Of a stretch of DNA of 6,176 bases, positions 1 to 5,694 are shown in pieces (the stretch's first letter is position 1; the number at the start of each line of letters is the position of its first letter). The notes beneath the pieces were generated by a model. The model had not been told where the DNA came from. It searched no databases and saw only the letters and a program-made list of their open reading frames with translations. The position numbers were made by a program, and so were the translations under genes. Origin of the DNA: a bacterium (GTDB lineage Bacteria > T1Sed10-126); assembly GCA_003557545.1 (NCBI GenBank), contig PWOD01000071.1:1-6176 (forward strand), given 5' to 3'.

Positions 1-44
1 AAACTTAGCGCATGCTTCCGGGCCAGGCGACTAAAATGTTTCAT
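1..44 (-). CDS. 5' end of an unidentified gene cut by the left window edge
   Basis: Reading leftwards from an ATG at 44, fourteen complete codons are open to the window edge and give MKHFSRLARKHALS. A full Shine-Dalgarno AAGGAGG lies at 63-57 on the minus strand, 12 nt before the ATG, which is slightly long but similar to the spacing of the porin gene in this window. No other in-frame start lies between the two. The N terminus is basic, which would suit a signal peptide or a cytoplasmic leader before a membrane segment, but too little is present to name a family. The gene diverges from the anti-sigma operon and has a matching copy of the same promoter-like element (130-158), so it is probably co-regulated with it. 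The start call is fairly secure; the function is unknown. Confidence 0.6.
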   Translation of the reverse strand, partial: MKHFSRLARKHALS

Positions 45-129
45 TGTTAAAACAAACCTCCTTAAAAATTTTTAATCAATAAAACTAAATTGAAAAATTT
101 CTAGACTTATATAGCCCCCTCTATAGTAC

Positions 130-158
130 TAAACGAAATTCGTATAAAAAACCCCCGG
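130..158 (-). promoter_or_regulatory. Candidate ECF-sigma promoter for the leftward gene
   Basis: On the minus strand CCGGGGGT (158-151) is followed after exactly 15 nt by CGTTTA (135-130). The same two blocks with the same spacing precede the rightward operon at 277-305. AATTT (165-161) upstream is also shared. A CGT-type -10 with a short spacer is typical of ECF sigma factors; a G-rich -35 is less usual. Transcription would begin near 123, giving a leader of about 79 nt. The repeat is seen directly; the promoter role is inferred. Confidence 0.5.
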
Positions 159-276
159 AGAAATTATTATTTTTACCTAAAAGACCTTACTCATCGAACT
201 TTTACTCAATCTTTCCTTGGCAGAATAGGTTTAAGTAAACAGTCTCGAAATTAATCTCAAAAAAAAATAAATTTAA

Positions 277-305
277 CCGGGGGTATTATCAACTGATTCC
301 GTTTA
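277..305 (+). promoter_or_regulatory. Candidate ECF-sigma promoter for the anti-sigma operon
   Basis: CCGGGGGT (277-284), a 15-nt spacer and CGTTTA (300-305) repeat, in inverted orientation, the element in front of the divergent gene. Over 36 aligned positions (270-305 against 165-130) 27 are identical, and the identity is concentrated in AATTT, CCGGGGGT, ATTyCGTTTA. Initiation about 7 nt after the -10 (near 312) would leave a leader of about 15 nt starting right at the AGGAGG of the anti-sigma gene. I saw no good housekeeping -35/-10 pair just upstream of this gene. The ECF sigma encoded at 1545-2096 is the natural candidate to read it. Confidence 0.55.
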
Positions 306-326
306 TATTTAACAGGAGGCGTTAAG

Positions 327-827
327 ATGAACTGTGATAAAACAAGACGACAAATCGACCGTTACGTTGATAATGAACTAACCCGCACCGAAGCAGAGGC
401 TATCGAACAACATCTGGCCAGTTGTTCACAGTGCAGGTTGCAGTTCCAACGGCGAGCGCAGTTAACCAAACTGCTAAATATTATGTCGACAAATAAGCTT
501 TCTACTGATCTTGTCAAAACAACCCTGATGTCTGTAGAAAAAATACAGAAGATTTTTTGGAAACGTCTCAAACAAGCTGTTGCTGCAGTTGTAATTATTG
601 GTTTTGGAGCCGGAATAGCAGCGGGGGTAATCATCTCTGAAGAGCCGGTCATAACGAATGAAGCAGGTTATTATTTCAACTCATTGGTTGAATCTTTTTC
701 ATCGACATCCGGAGGATTTATAGCTGATTATCAACTCCCGGGTGAACTTGAGGAGCAGCCAGATGATGACAGTACAGTTAGTGAAAAAGTTACTGAGACA
801 ACTAATATAAACCAGGTTGATCATTAA
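327..827 (+). CDS. Membrane anti-sigma factor-like protein with zf-HC2 zinc finger
   Basis: This 166-residue protein probably binds and restrains an ECF sigma factor at the inner membrane. Residues 1-50 match the zinc-binding anti-sigma domain: C3, then H29-x3-C33-x2-C36 in HLASCSQC, with the characteristic helix RYVDNELTRTEAEAIEQHL before it. A basic stretch (about 75-83) is followed by a single hydrophobic membrane segment at about 84-103. The rest, 104-166, would lie outside the membrane and is acidic near its end (EEQPDDD). AGGAGG at 314-319 sits 7 nt before the ATG. The gene is followed 26 nt later by a secreted acidic protein in the same operon. Unusually, its likely partner sigma is not next to it but in the following transcription unit, behind a terminator. 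The family call is confident; pairing with the nearby sigma is inferred. Confidence 0.85.
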   Translation: MNCDKTRRQIDRYVDNELTRTEAEAIEQHLASCSQCRLQFQRRAQLTKLLNIMSTNKLSTDLVKTTLMSVEKIQKIFWKRLKQAVAAVVIIGFGAGIAAGVIISEEPVITNEAGYYFNSLVESFSSTSGGFIADYQLPGELEEQPDDDSTVSEKVTETTNINQVDH

Positions 828-853
828 TTTTTTCTTTCAGGAGGTTTACTGAT

Positions 854-1273
854 ATGGATAAGCGAGTTTTGCTATTTTTTATTTGTTCAGTTTTTCTCAT
901 TACTACTGTCTTTTTTATCGGACTCGGGGCGGAAGAATACGACCCCTGGGGCCAACCAGAAACAGAGGTGGAGACCGGCGAACAAGAAGATCCTCTGGTT
1001 GCTGAGTATGCTGAAAAGATCAATAAATTGGAGGAGGCTACCGATGCCGTTCAGTCCGCCGAGGATACGGATGATAAACTTACTGCCACAAAACAGCTTG
1101 TCGTTCAACTGGCCGAACTACAGATAGATGAATTAACTGAACGGAAGGAAGATTTACAGCTTCCAATCTATTATGAGCCTGAAGAATCGACAGAGGACTA
1201 CCATGATCCTTATGAAGACGATGTAGAATTTGAGGAGTGGGATGATCAACAGTGGGAAGGGGAGGAGTGGTAA
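854..1273 (+). CDS. Small secreted, highly acidic protein of unknown function
   Basis: I do not recognise a family for this 139-residue protein. It begins with MDKR and a hydrophobic stretch (5-24) ending in GLGA, a good signal peptide with likely cleavage after A26; it may instead stay as an anchor. The mature part has an acidic N-terminal piece (27-47), a charged helical and possibly coiled-coil middle (about 48-101, many E, K, L, A), and a tail from 107 to 139 in which 17 of 33 residues are D or E and none is K or R, interspersed with Y and W (EFEEWDDQQWEGEEW). AGGAGG at 839-844 lies 9 nt before the ATG. It is the second gene of the anti-sigma operon and the last before the terminator. Binding of cations in the periplasm would fit the tail and the metal-sensor neighbour, but this is speculation. 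Confidence 0.75.
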   Translation: MDKRVLLFFICSVFLITTVFFIGLGAEEYDPWGQPETEVETGEQEDPLVAEYAEKINKLEEATDAVQSAEDTDDKLTATKQLVVQLAELQIDELTERKEDLQLPIYYEPEESTEDYHDPYEDDVEFEEWDDQQWEGEEW

Positions 1274-1297
1274 ATCCTTCAGGATATACCACACAAT

Positions 1298-1405
1298 TCA
1301 ATTCAGCCAACCTTTTTGAGCCCCACCTCGAGAGTGGTTAAAGCTCCCGGTGCGGGGAGATCCTGTCCCCTCCCCGCACCATTTTTTTATATCCAGCTGA
1401 ATTGA
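1298..1405. repeat. 10-bp inverted repeat enclosing the terminator
   Basis: TCAATTCAGC (1298-1307) and GCTGAATTGA (1396-1405) are perfect complements and bracket the terminator hairpin plus a smaller dyad, CCAC-N7-GTGG, near 1323-1337. In RNA this could form a long stem carrying two inner hairpins. No flanking target duplication is seen, so a miniature transposon is not supported. Confidence 0.4.
1349..1388 (+). terminator. Strong intrinsic terminator after the anti-sigma operon
   Basis: GGTGCGGGGAG (1349-1359) pairs perfectly with CTCCCCGCACC (1370-1380) across a 10-nt loop, and the stem is followed by A and seven T (1382-1388). An 11-bp GC-rich stem with a U tract is a textbook Rho-independent terminator. 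It lies 75 nt after the acidic-protein stop and separates that operon from the sigma operon, so the sigma gene needs its own promoter. Confidence 0.93.
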
Positions 1406-1458
1406 TACTAAAGATTGTTGATCGGTTGTAAAGTTCCACAACTATTGATTATCCTCTG

Positions 1459-1485
1459 TAGATTGAGGGCAGGAGAGACAATCTA
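1459..1485. promoter_or_regulatory. Dyad upstream of the sigma promoter, candidate operator
   Basis: TAGATTG (1459-1465) and CAATCTA (1479-1485) form a perfect 7-bp inverted repeat with a 13-nt centre. The dyad ends about 8 bp before the expected -35 position of the sigma-gene promoter, a common place for an activator or repressor site. No protein is known to bind it; the symmetry is the only evidence. Confidence 0.3.
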
Positions 1486-1513
1486 TCGCTCCCTCACTAT
1501 TCAGTTTTTTGTA

Positions 1514-1522
1514 TGATATAAT
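1514..1522 (+). promoter_or_regulatory. Extended -10 promoter of the sigma/sensor operon
   Basis: TGaTATAAT is a perfect extended -10 element of the housekeeping sigma type. The hexamer 17 nt upstream (TCACTA, 1494-1499) is a poor -35, which extended -10 promoters tolerate. Transcription would begin near 1529, immediately before the AGGAGAGGA ribosome binding region, giving a leader of about 16 nt to the GTG at 1545. A start further upstream (TTG 1509) would lie before the transcript begins. Confidence 0.6.
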
Positions 1523-1528
1523 CCGGGC

Positions 1529-1537
1529 AGGAGAGGA
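1529..1537 (+). promoter_or_regulatory. Ribosome binding site that fixes the sigma start at GTG 1545
   Basis: AGGAGAGGA offers two overlapping purine-rich cores, AGGAG (1529-1533) and GAGGA (1533-1537), 11 and 7 nt before GTG 1545. The alternative in-frame TTG at 1509 has only CAGTTTTT just upstream and no ribosome binding site. Confidence 0.6.
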
Positions 1538-1544
1538 CAGGACA

Positions 1545-2096
1545 GTGTCTGACTTATCTGACGAGCAACTTATGAATTTAGTCTCTGAAGGTAAAACAGA
1601 AGCCTTTGGGGAGTTGGTCCGTCGACACCAGAATCGTGCCTGGGGTATAGCCTACTGGTTTTTAAAGGACGCATTGCAGGCTGAGGATCTTGCTCAGGAA
1701 GCTTTCTTAAAAATTTTCGAAGCAGCACCTCGTTACGAACCCACAGCTAAATTTACCACCTATCTTAACCGGGTAGTTTCACGCCTTTGTTTTGACTGGA
1801 TAGAAAAAAACAAACCAAAATTAATAAAAAAAATACCGGTCGAGCAGAACAGAAGTGCAATCTCTTCCCCCGAACAAAATTTACTTGAAGATGAACTGGA
1901 AATAAAATTGAGAAAAGCAGTCCAGAAACTTCCAAAAAGACAGCGAATGGCAATAATCCTGCAACATCGAGAAGAACTGTCCTATCAAGAGATCAGCGAA
2001 ACAATGGGCACTTCGATCAAAGCAGTTGAAAGGTTACTGGCCAGAGCTCGTGATCAGTTGCAGGAAGAGTTGGCTGAATTTGAAAAATATCTTTAA
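1545..2096 (+). CDS. ECF-family RNA polymerase sigma factor
   Basis: The protein (183 residues from GTG 1545) redirects RNA polymerase to a small regulon. Sigma region 2 spans about 21-89, with the core-binding signature QAEDLAQEAFLKIF (45-58) and the -10 recognition helices to WIEKNKP; a short linker (about 90-117) follows, and region 4 spans about 123-178 with LPKRQRMAIIL and the helix-turn-helix LSYQEISETMGTSIKAVERL. There is no region 1 or 3, as usual for ECF factors. A longer frame opens at TTG 1509 but lacks a ribosome binding site and overlaps the -10 element; the SDLSDEQLMNLV start fits family N termini. The sensor-like gene follows with its ribosome binding site overlapping this stop codon, so the two are co-translated. 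The probable anti-sigma lies in the preceding operon. I cannot assign the ECF group from sequence alone. Confidence 0.93.
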   Translation: MSDLSDEQLMNLVSEGKTEAFGELVRRHQNRAWGIAYWFLKDALQAEDLAQEAFLKIFEAAPRYEPTAKFTTYLNRVVSRLCFDWIEKNKPKLIKKIPVEQNRSAISSPEQNLLEDELEIKLRKAVQKLPKRQRMAIILQHREELSYQEISETMGTSIKAVERLLARARDQLQEELAEFEKYL

Positions 2097-2101
2097 AGGA
2101 G
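2095..2101 (+). promoter_or_regulatory. Ribosome binding site overlapping the sigma stop codon
   Basis: AAAGGAG starts inside the sigma TAA (2094-2096) and lies 9 nt before ATG 2111. The frame can be read from TTG 2102, but that codon touches the Shine-Dalgarno and cannot be used, so ATG 2111 is the start. Confidence 0.75.
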
Positions 2102-2110
2102 TTGACACTG

Positions 2111-2551
2111 ATGTTTAGAAGAGACCAAAGGATTCTATTATATATTTCACTCGCATTGAACGGGGTCTTCATTTTTATCTGTTCCTCATGGGTAATTTAT
2201 AGCTTGATCTCTCGATCAGCCCCCGAACAAACCACGTGGAGAGATTTTTACCGGGAAGAACTGGATGTTAGTGATAATCAATGGAAGTTTATCAAGGAAG
2301 AGATGCAATCTTATAGAACTTCCTGGAGGAACACCTGCGAGGAGATAATAAATTACCGGAAACAGATCATCAACCGATTAGAAGCCAAGGAAAACTTCGA
2401 CGATTTACTGGAGAAAATTGCCCGACCACAAAAAGAGATGCAAAATATTGTCCTGGCACACATTGACGCTCAACGTGGAATTCTTACGGAAGAACAGGAA
2501 AAACTATTTTTTGAGAGATTACGAAAAGTTACCGGTTGCCACTATCATTAA
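2111..2551 (+). CDS. Membrane-anchored periplasmic heavy-metal sensor-like protein (Spy/CpxP/CnrX type)
   Basis: The 146-residue product has a basic start (MFRRDQR), one membrane segment at about 9-31, and an all-helical periplasmic domain. Its layout matches the metal-resistance/Spy-CpxP superfamily: a first LTxxQ-like motif in divergent form, LDVSDNQW (51-58), long amphipathic helices rich in E, K and R (60-120), and a second canonical motif LTEEQ (125-129) before a final helix. It ends in GCHYH; C143, H144, H146, with C75 and H118, are possible metal ligands. In the Cupriavidus Cnr system a related anchored protein, CnrX, senses Ni/Co and controls release of an ECF sigma, so translation directly behind a sigma gene fits a signalling role. 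The fold call rests on motif pattern and length; the bound metal is not known. A simple chaperone role, as in Spy, is the alternative. Confidence 0.75.
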   Translation: MFRRDQRILLYISLALNGVFIFICSSWVIYSLISRSAPEQTTWRDFYREELDVSDNQWKFIKEEMQSYRTSWRNTCEEIINYRKQIINRLEAKENFDDLLEKIARPQKEMQNIVLAHIDAQRGILTEEQEKLFFERLRKVTGCHYH

Positions 2552-2565
2552 GAGCAGCCGAATTA

Positions 2566-3675
2566 TTAAAATTTAAGGGAAACTTCTCCGACCAGACCTT
2601 TAAAGTCAAAATCGTCCTCATTATCCTGACTATTGTCCTGGCGAACAAATTCCACTTTAACTAACATATTATCCTGTGGTTGATGATAAGTCCCAACCTG
2701 AATTCTTCTTAAATCAGTAAAGGATCTCTGCTCTCTATGATCAAAGTCAAGAACCGACCATCGGGCGGCAAAACCGGTATTTTCTGTATATGACCAGTCT
2801 CCCTGAACTGCCCAGTAATCACGGTCCCAAAAATAAACTGAGTGACGCTCAAGGGCTCCCATATGCGCGGATAAATTTAGATTACCCACGGCAAAACCAG
2901 CATCAACCTGTAATACATCAACTCGATTAAAGGTTAAGTCACGTAGAAAACTTAAATTACTAAAGGTTTGTTCAAGCAGATATGGCTCCGGTTCCGCACC
3001 GAAAAAGGAACTACCGCTGGCTGCATCCTCATCATGTTTAACCCTGTACCAGGAGGTTTTCAAAAAAGAGTTTGGGCCAAACTCAAACCCTGCCCCAAGA
3101 TTGATAGCCAGCTGGGTACCGTCTTCTACAGTGGCATCTCTGGTTCCATTGGTCAATCCTGCATTCCAGGCAAAATAACCCCGGTTTCCAGCTAAATGTA
3201 ATCCACCTTCTATATTACCGAAATCGGTCAGATGATTGCCAATCAAGGGATTTGATTCGACCCGCGCATTAACGCTTCTATGCTGATACTGTCGTCCAAA
3301 AGGAAGCTCCGATAAACCAATTTTCAAATTGGTGTTGGCAAAAATATTGTCCAACGAAATATAGGCTTCTCGCAAAGCAACCTCACTAACATCACGTAAT
3401 TGTGAAGGATCAGCCGGAGGCGGAGGGGACGGTAGATAGTTCTGAATATAATTATTATGGATTTCAGCAAAAACCTTGATATCATCGGCCAGCTCCAGGG
3501 TTGTGGACAGATTTATCATCGGCTCGCCAAACCCCATCTCTTCACTACCAGGCTCTGAACCAAGATTCTGCGCCGTCAGGGCAATATTACCATTTAACTC
3601 GTACCATCCGTGTAGCGGGTAGACTAAAAAAATTGAAAAGACTATAATTGCTAAAGCTATTAAGAATGATTTCAT
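2566..3675 (-). CDS. Outer-membrane porin-like beta-barrel protein
   Basis: The 369-residue protein has an N-terminal signal sequence (hydrophobic 4-20, MKSFLIALAIIVFSIFLVYP), although the cleavage site is not a clear AxA. It then shows alternating polar/aromatic strands such as LKTSWYRVKHDED and LVKVEFVRQDNS and ends in VSLKF; the terminal phenylalanine is the recognition signature of outer-membrane barrels. KIGLSELPFGRQ (118-129) and GLTNGTRDA (173-181) resemble the conserved PFG and TNG strands of phosphate-selective-type porins. A proline stretch (82-90, PSPPPPADP) probably forms a loop. AAGGAG at 3694-3689 is 13 nt from the ATG, rather long. It stands alone, converging on the sensor gene with a 14-nt gap. 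Substrate unknown; it might act in diffusion of small solutes. The beta-barrel class is well supported, the porin subfamily only tentatively. Confidence 0.75.
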   Translation of the reverse strand: MKSFLIALAIIVFSIFLVYPLHGWYELNGNIALTAQNLGSEPGSEEMGFGEPMINLSTTLELADDIKVFAEIHNNYIQNYLPSPPPPADPSQLRDVSEVALREAYISLDNIFANTNLKIGLSELPFGRQYQHRSVNARVESNPLIGNHLTDFGNIEGGLHLAGNRGYFAWNAGLTNGTRDATVEDGTQLAINLGAGFEFGPNSFLKTSWYRVKHDEDAASGSSFFGAEPEPYLLEQTFSNLSFLRDLTFNRVDVLQVDAGFAVGNLNLSAHMGALERHSVYFWDRDYWAVQGDWSYTENTGFAARWSVLDFDHREQRSFTDLRRIQVGTYHQPQDNMLVKVEFVRQDNSQDNEDDFDFKGLVGEVSLKF

Positions 3676-3763
3676 CTCTTGCTCACGTCTCCTTATAGTA
3701 AATAAATCTTATGATGGACAAAAAACTATTCAGCTATTGACAACAAATTTTGTGAGATTTCAA

Positions 3764-3769
3764 ATTATA
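3764..3769 (-). promoter_or_regulatory. Candidate -10 box for the porin gene
   Basis: The minus strand reads GGTATAATTTG with a perfect TATAAT at 3769-3764. The hexamer 17 nt upstream is T-rich and a weak -35. A transcript from here would have a leader of about 80 nt. In such AT-rich DNA a lone TATAAT is weak evidence. Confidence 0.25.
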
Positions 3770-3950
3770 CCTAATTATGCTTGAAAGAAAAATTATCTTC
3801 GATAATAATCTTTATATTAGGGTAGCGTAAAAAAACTTTTTTTGCACGAACTTTCATTAAATTTTAAACTCAAGAGATCAATTTACCATATAATTATCCG
3901 GTTGACCTAATTCAAAGCAACGCTATTTTTCAGTTATACTAAATTAATTT

Positions 3951-3979
3951 TTCAGGATTGAATAAAAATATCATATAAT
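3951..3979 (+). promoter_or_regulatory. Candidate promoter for the prenyltransferase gene
   Basis: TTCAGG (3951-3956) and a perfect TATAAT (3974-3979) are separated by the optimal 17 nt, which would start transcription near 3986 with a leader of about 66 nt. An alternative pair is TTGACC (3902-3907) with TATTTT (3924-3929) at 16 nt. The sequence does not decide between them. Confidence 0.3.
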
Positions 3980-4051
3980 TTCTAATCCGTCTGACCGTCT
4001 AATCAAACCGGCGCTTTTTCTAAAATTAAATTCAAACAGGGGGTAAGCTTA

Positions 4052-5665
4052 ATGCGATTTCTTTCACTAACCAACAACAAGATTGGTAAAATAATTGACT
4101 ATATTGAATCAGATCGAATCCCATTTATTTATTATATTTTCACAATCATCTCTGTTTTTTATCTCAGACATCTTCTTGAAATAATAGCTTATGATCAACC
4201 GGTTAATCTTCACCAGTTCTTCCATTATAATCTATTTTTTGCAGCTGTTTTTCTTCCAACAACAATCATTCTGACAGTTTTAACTGCTAAAAAACTTAAA
4301 AGAGTCGCTAAATCCGTTATGGCATTAAGCACCTTAATATTTTTGGCTCCCCTGATTGACATGATTATCTATGGGATAAATAACTACCAAACAAGGTATC
4401 TTTTACCGCAGGACCACAGTGGTACAACCCATCTATTACTTCGTTTCATCGGATTTTTCTTTTTCGAAAAAACTGGCGATCCCAAAATCGGAGTTAGTTA
4501 TGGTATCCAGATAGAAATAGCCATCATTTTAATCATGATCGTAGTTTACTGTTTACATAAAAACAGCTCAATTTTTAAATCTATCGGCGCAACTCTTCTT
4601 GTCTACAGTTCAATTTTTTTAACGGGAATGGCCCCATATTTTCTCCTGATATTAAGGAGAATCATAGGAGAAAATAGTTTAATATTTTCTGATCTTGAGA
4701 TTTCCAACTTTTTTTTAATTCTCGTCTTTGTTTACTTCTGGATAGTATTTTACCTGGCCGATAAAAAATCTTTCATAGCACTCATCAAAGATCTTCGAAT
4801 TTTTAGACTGCTTCACTATAGCCTGATGATTGTCCTGGGGATTGCTCTGGGATTACGCACCGGTTCATATACAATCAGTTTTAAATCAGTACATTATCTG
4901 GAATTGATTAATTTATTTTGTACTCTTTTCTTTGCTTGCCTGACAGTGATCTTTTTCAATAATCTAAGCGACTATTCAATCGACAAAATTTCCAACAAAA
5001 AACGTCCACTTGTTTCAGGCGAAATCTCGCCGAATATATATAAAAATTTAACATTAATTTTTTTGACTATGACCGTCCTGTTTACTATAAAAACAGGTGC
5101 CGGGTTTATCCCTCACTTATTTTTAATCCTTTTTATCGGCAATTATTTCCTTTATTCCTCTCCACCTGTTCGCTTTAAAAAAGTCCCAGTTCTTTCTAAA
5201 CTCACAATTTCAATTAATTCTCTACTCCTTTTGACACTGGGTTATAGCTATGTGGTAAAACCTCGGGATATAATTTCAGCACCATATGCAGACCTGGCCT
5301 TACCGTTACCACTCATATGGATATTTCTTACAATTTTCACTCTAGGTGCTAATTTTATCGATCTAAAAGATTATGCGGGAGACAGAGTCGAAGGAATAAT
5401 GACATTACCGGTTTTACTCGGCTTGAAAAATGCTAAACTAATAAGCGGTTTGTTTTTCGCAGGAGCTATCGCCTCGGCCTATTTTATCATTGATATGGCT
5501 GTGGAAATGACTACCGGTGAAAGTTATGTATTAATCGGAATAATTGCTTTTTTTGCACTACTTGAGTTCTTTTTGATCAACCGGAAGCGGTACAGTGAAA
5601 AACCGGTTTTTATCGTTTATTTAACTTTTTTAACCGGTTTGATTATAACAATCTTTTATCTTTAA
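4052..5665 (+). CDS. UbiA-family prenyltransferase with an extra N-terminal membrane domain
   Basis: The C-terminal half (about 250-537) is a UbiA-type integral-membrane prenyltransferase, which joins a polyprenyl diphosphate to an aromatic or other acceptor using Mg2+. Motif I is NNLSDYSID (303-311), followed by KRPLVSGEIS (317-326); motif II is DLKDYAGDRVEG (437-448) with TLPVLLG after it; YSSPPVRFKK (368-377) is also typical. The second position of motif I is N rather than the usual D; the other acidic ligands D307, D311, D437, D440 and D444 are kept. Residues 1-250 add roughly six hydrophobic segments (about 24-46, 58-78, 88-108, 152-168, 176-201, 218-236) that I cannot assign; ordinary members have about 290-330 residues. 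AGGGGG (4038-4043) lies 8 nt before the ATG. The gene stands alone, so neither substrate nor pathway (quinone, heme, lipid) can be told. Confidence 0.85.
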   Translation: MRFLSLTNNKIGKIIDYIESDRIPFIYYIFTIISVFYLRHLLEIIAYDQPVNLHQFFHYNLFFAAVFLPTTIILTVLTAKKLKRVAKSVMALSTLIFLAPLIDMIIYGINNYQTRYLLPQDHSGTTHLLLRFIGFFFFEKTGDPKIGVSYGIQIEIAIILIMIVVYCLHKNSSIFKSIGATLLVYSSIFLTGMAPYFLLILRRIIGENSLIFSDLEISNFFLILVFVYFWIVFYLADKKSFIALIKDLRIFRLLHYSLMIVLGIALGLRTGSYTISFKSVHYLELINLFCTLFFACLTVIFFNNLSDYSIDKISNKKRPLVSGEISPNIYKNLTLIFLTMTVLFTIKTGAGFIPHLFLILFIGNYFLYSSPPVRFKKVPVLSKLTISINSLLLLTLGYSYVVKPRDIISAPYADLALPLPLIWIFLTIFTLGANFIDLKDYAGDRVEGIMTLPVLLGLKNAKLISGLFFAGAIASAYFIIDMAVEMTTGESYVLIGIIAFFALLEFFLINRKRYSEKPVFIVYLTFLTGLIITIFYL

Positions 5666-5694
5666 AAAAGTACAAGTAACGATAGCTGAGTTTT

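Larger units (their letters stand above)
3676..4051. other. 376-nt AT-rich divergent intergenic region
   Basis: This gap separates the leftward porin gene from the rightward prenyltransferase gene. I see no convincing coding frame, RNA gene or terminator. It contains several TATAAT boxes as expected of AT-rich DNA, an A7-C-T7 tract at 3829-3843, and a short tandem repeat CCGTCT (3987-3992 and 3995-4000) between the candidate promoter and the prenyltransferase start. A long regulatory leader is possible, but no riboswitch fold was recognised. Confidence 0.5.

Noticed and set aside
195-203. CGAACTTTT, resembling an RpoE-type -35, with a second CGAACTTT at 3847-3854 and GGAACTTT on the minus strand near 1429-1436
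   Set aside because: None has a matching -10 at 16-17 nt, the downstream sequences do not resemble each other, and the minus-strand copy points into the terminator with no gene behind it.
828-853. Possible terminator between the anti-sigma and acidic-protein genes (TGATCA at 818-823 followed by a T-rich run)
   Set aside because: The palindrome is only 6 bp with no loop, and the 26-nt gap with a strong ribosome binding site fits an operon.
362-1310. Open frames on the minus strand across the anti-sigma and acidic-protein genes
   Set aside because: They lack ribosome binding sites and family motifs and lie opposite two well-supported genes; they are reading-frame shadows.
1298-1405. Miniature transposon with terminal inverted repeats
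   Set aside because: The interior is a terminator, the repeats are only 10 bp, and no target-site duplication flanks them.
2968-3195. A 75-codon plus-strand frame inside the porin gene
   Set aside because: It is antisense to a clear beta-barrel coding sequence, with no recognisable motif.
3829-3843. A7-C-T7 palindrome in the large intergenic region
   Set aside because: A homopolymer hairpin without a GC stem is not a credible terminator, and such tracts are expected in AT-rich intergenic DNA.
3987-4000. Tandem CCGTCT repeat as a direct-repeat operator or ECF -10
   Set aside because: Only two 6-bp units, and no GAAC-like or CCGGGGGT-like -35 at the right distance upstream.
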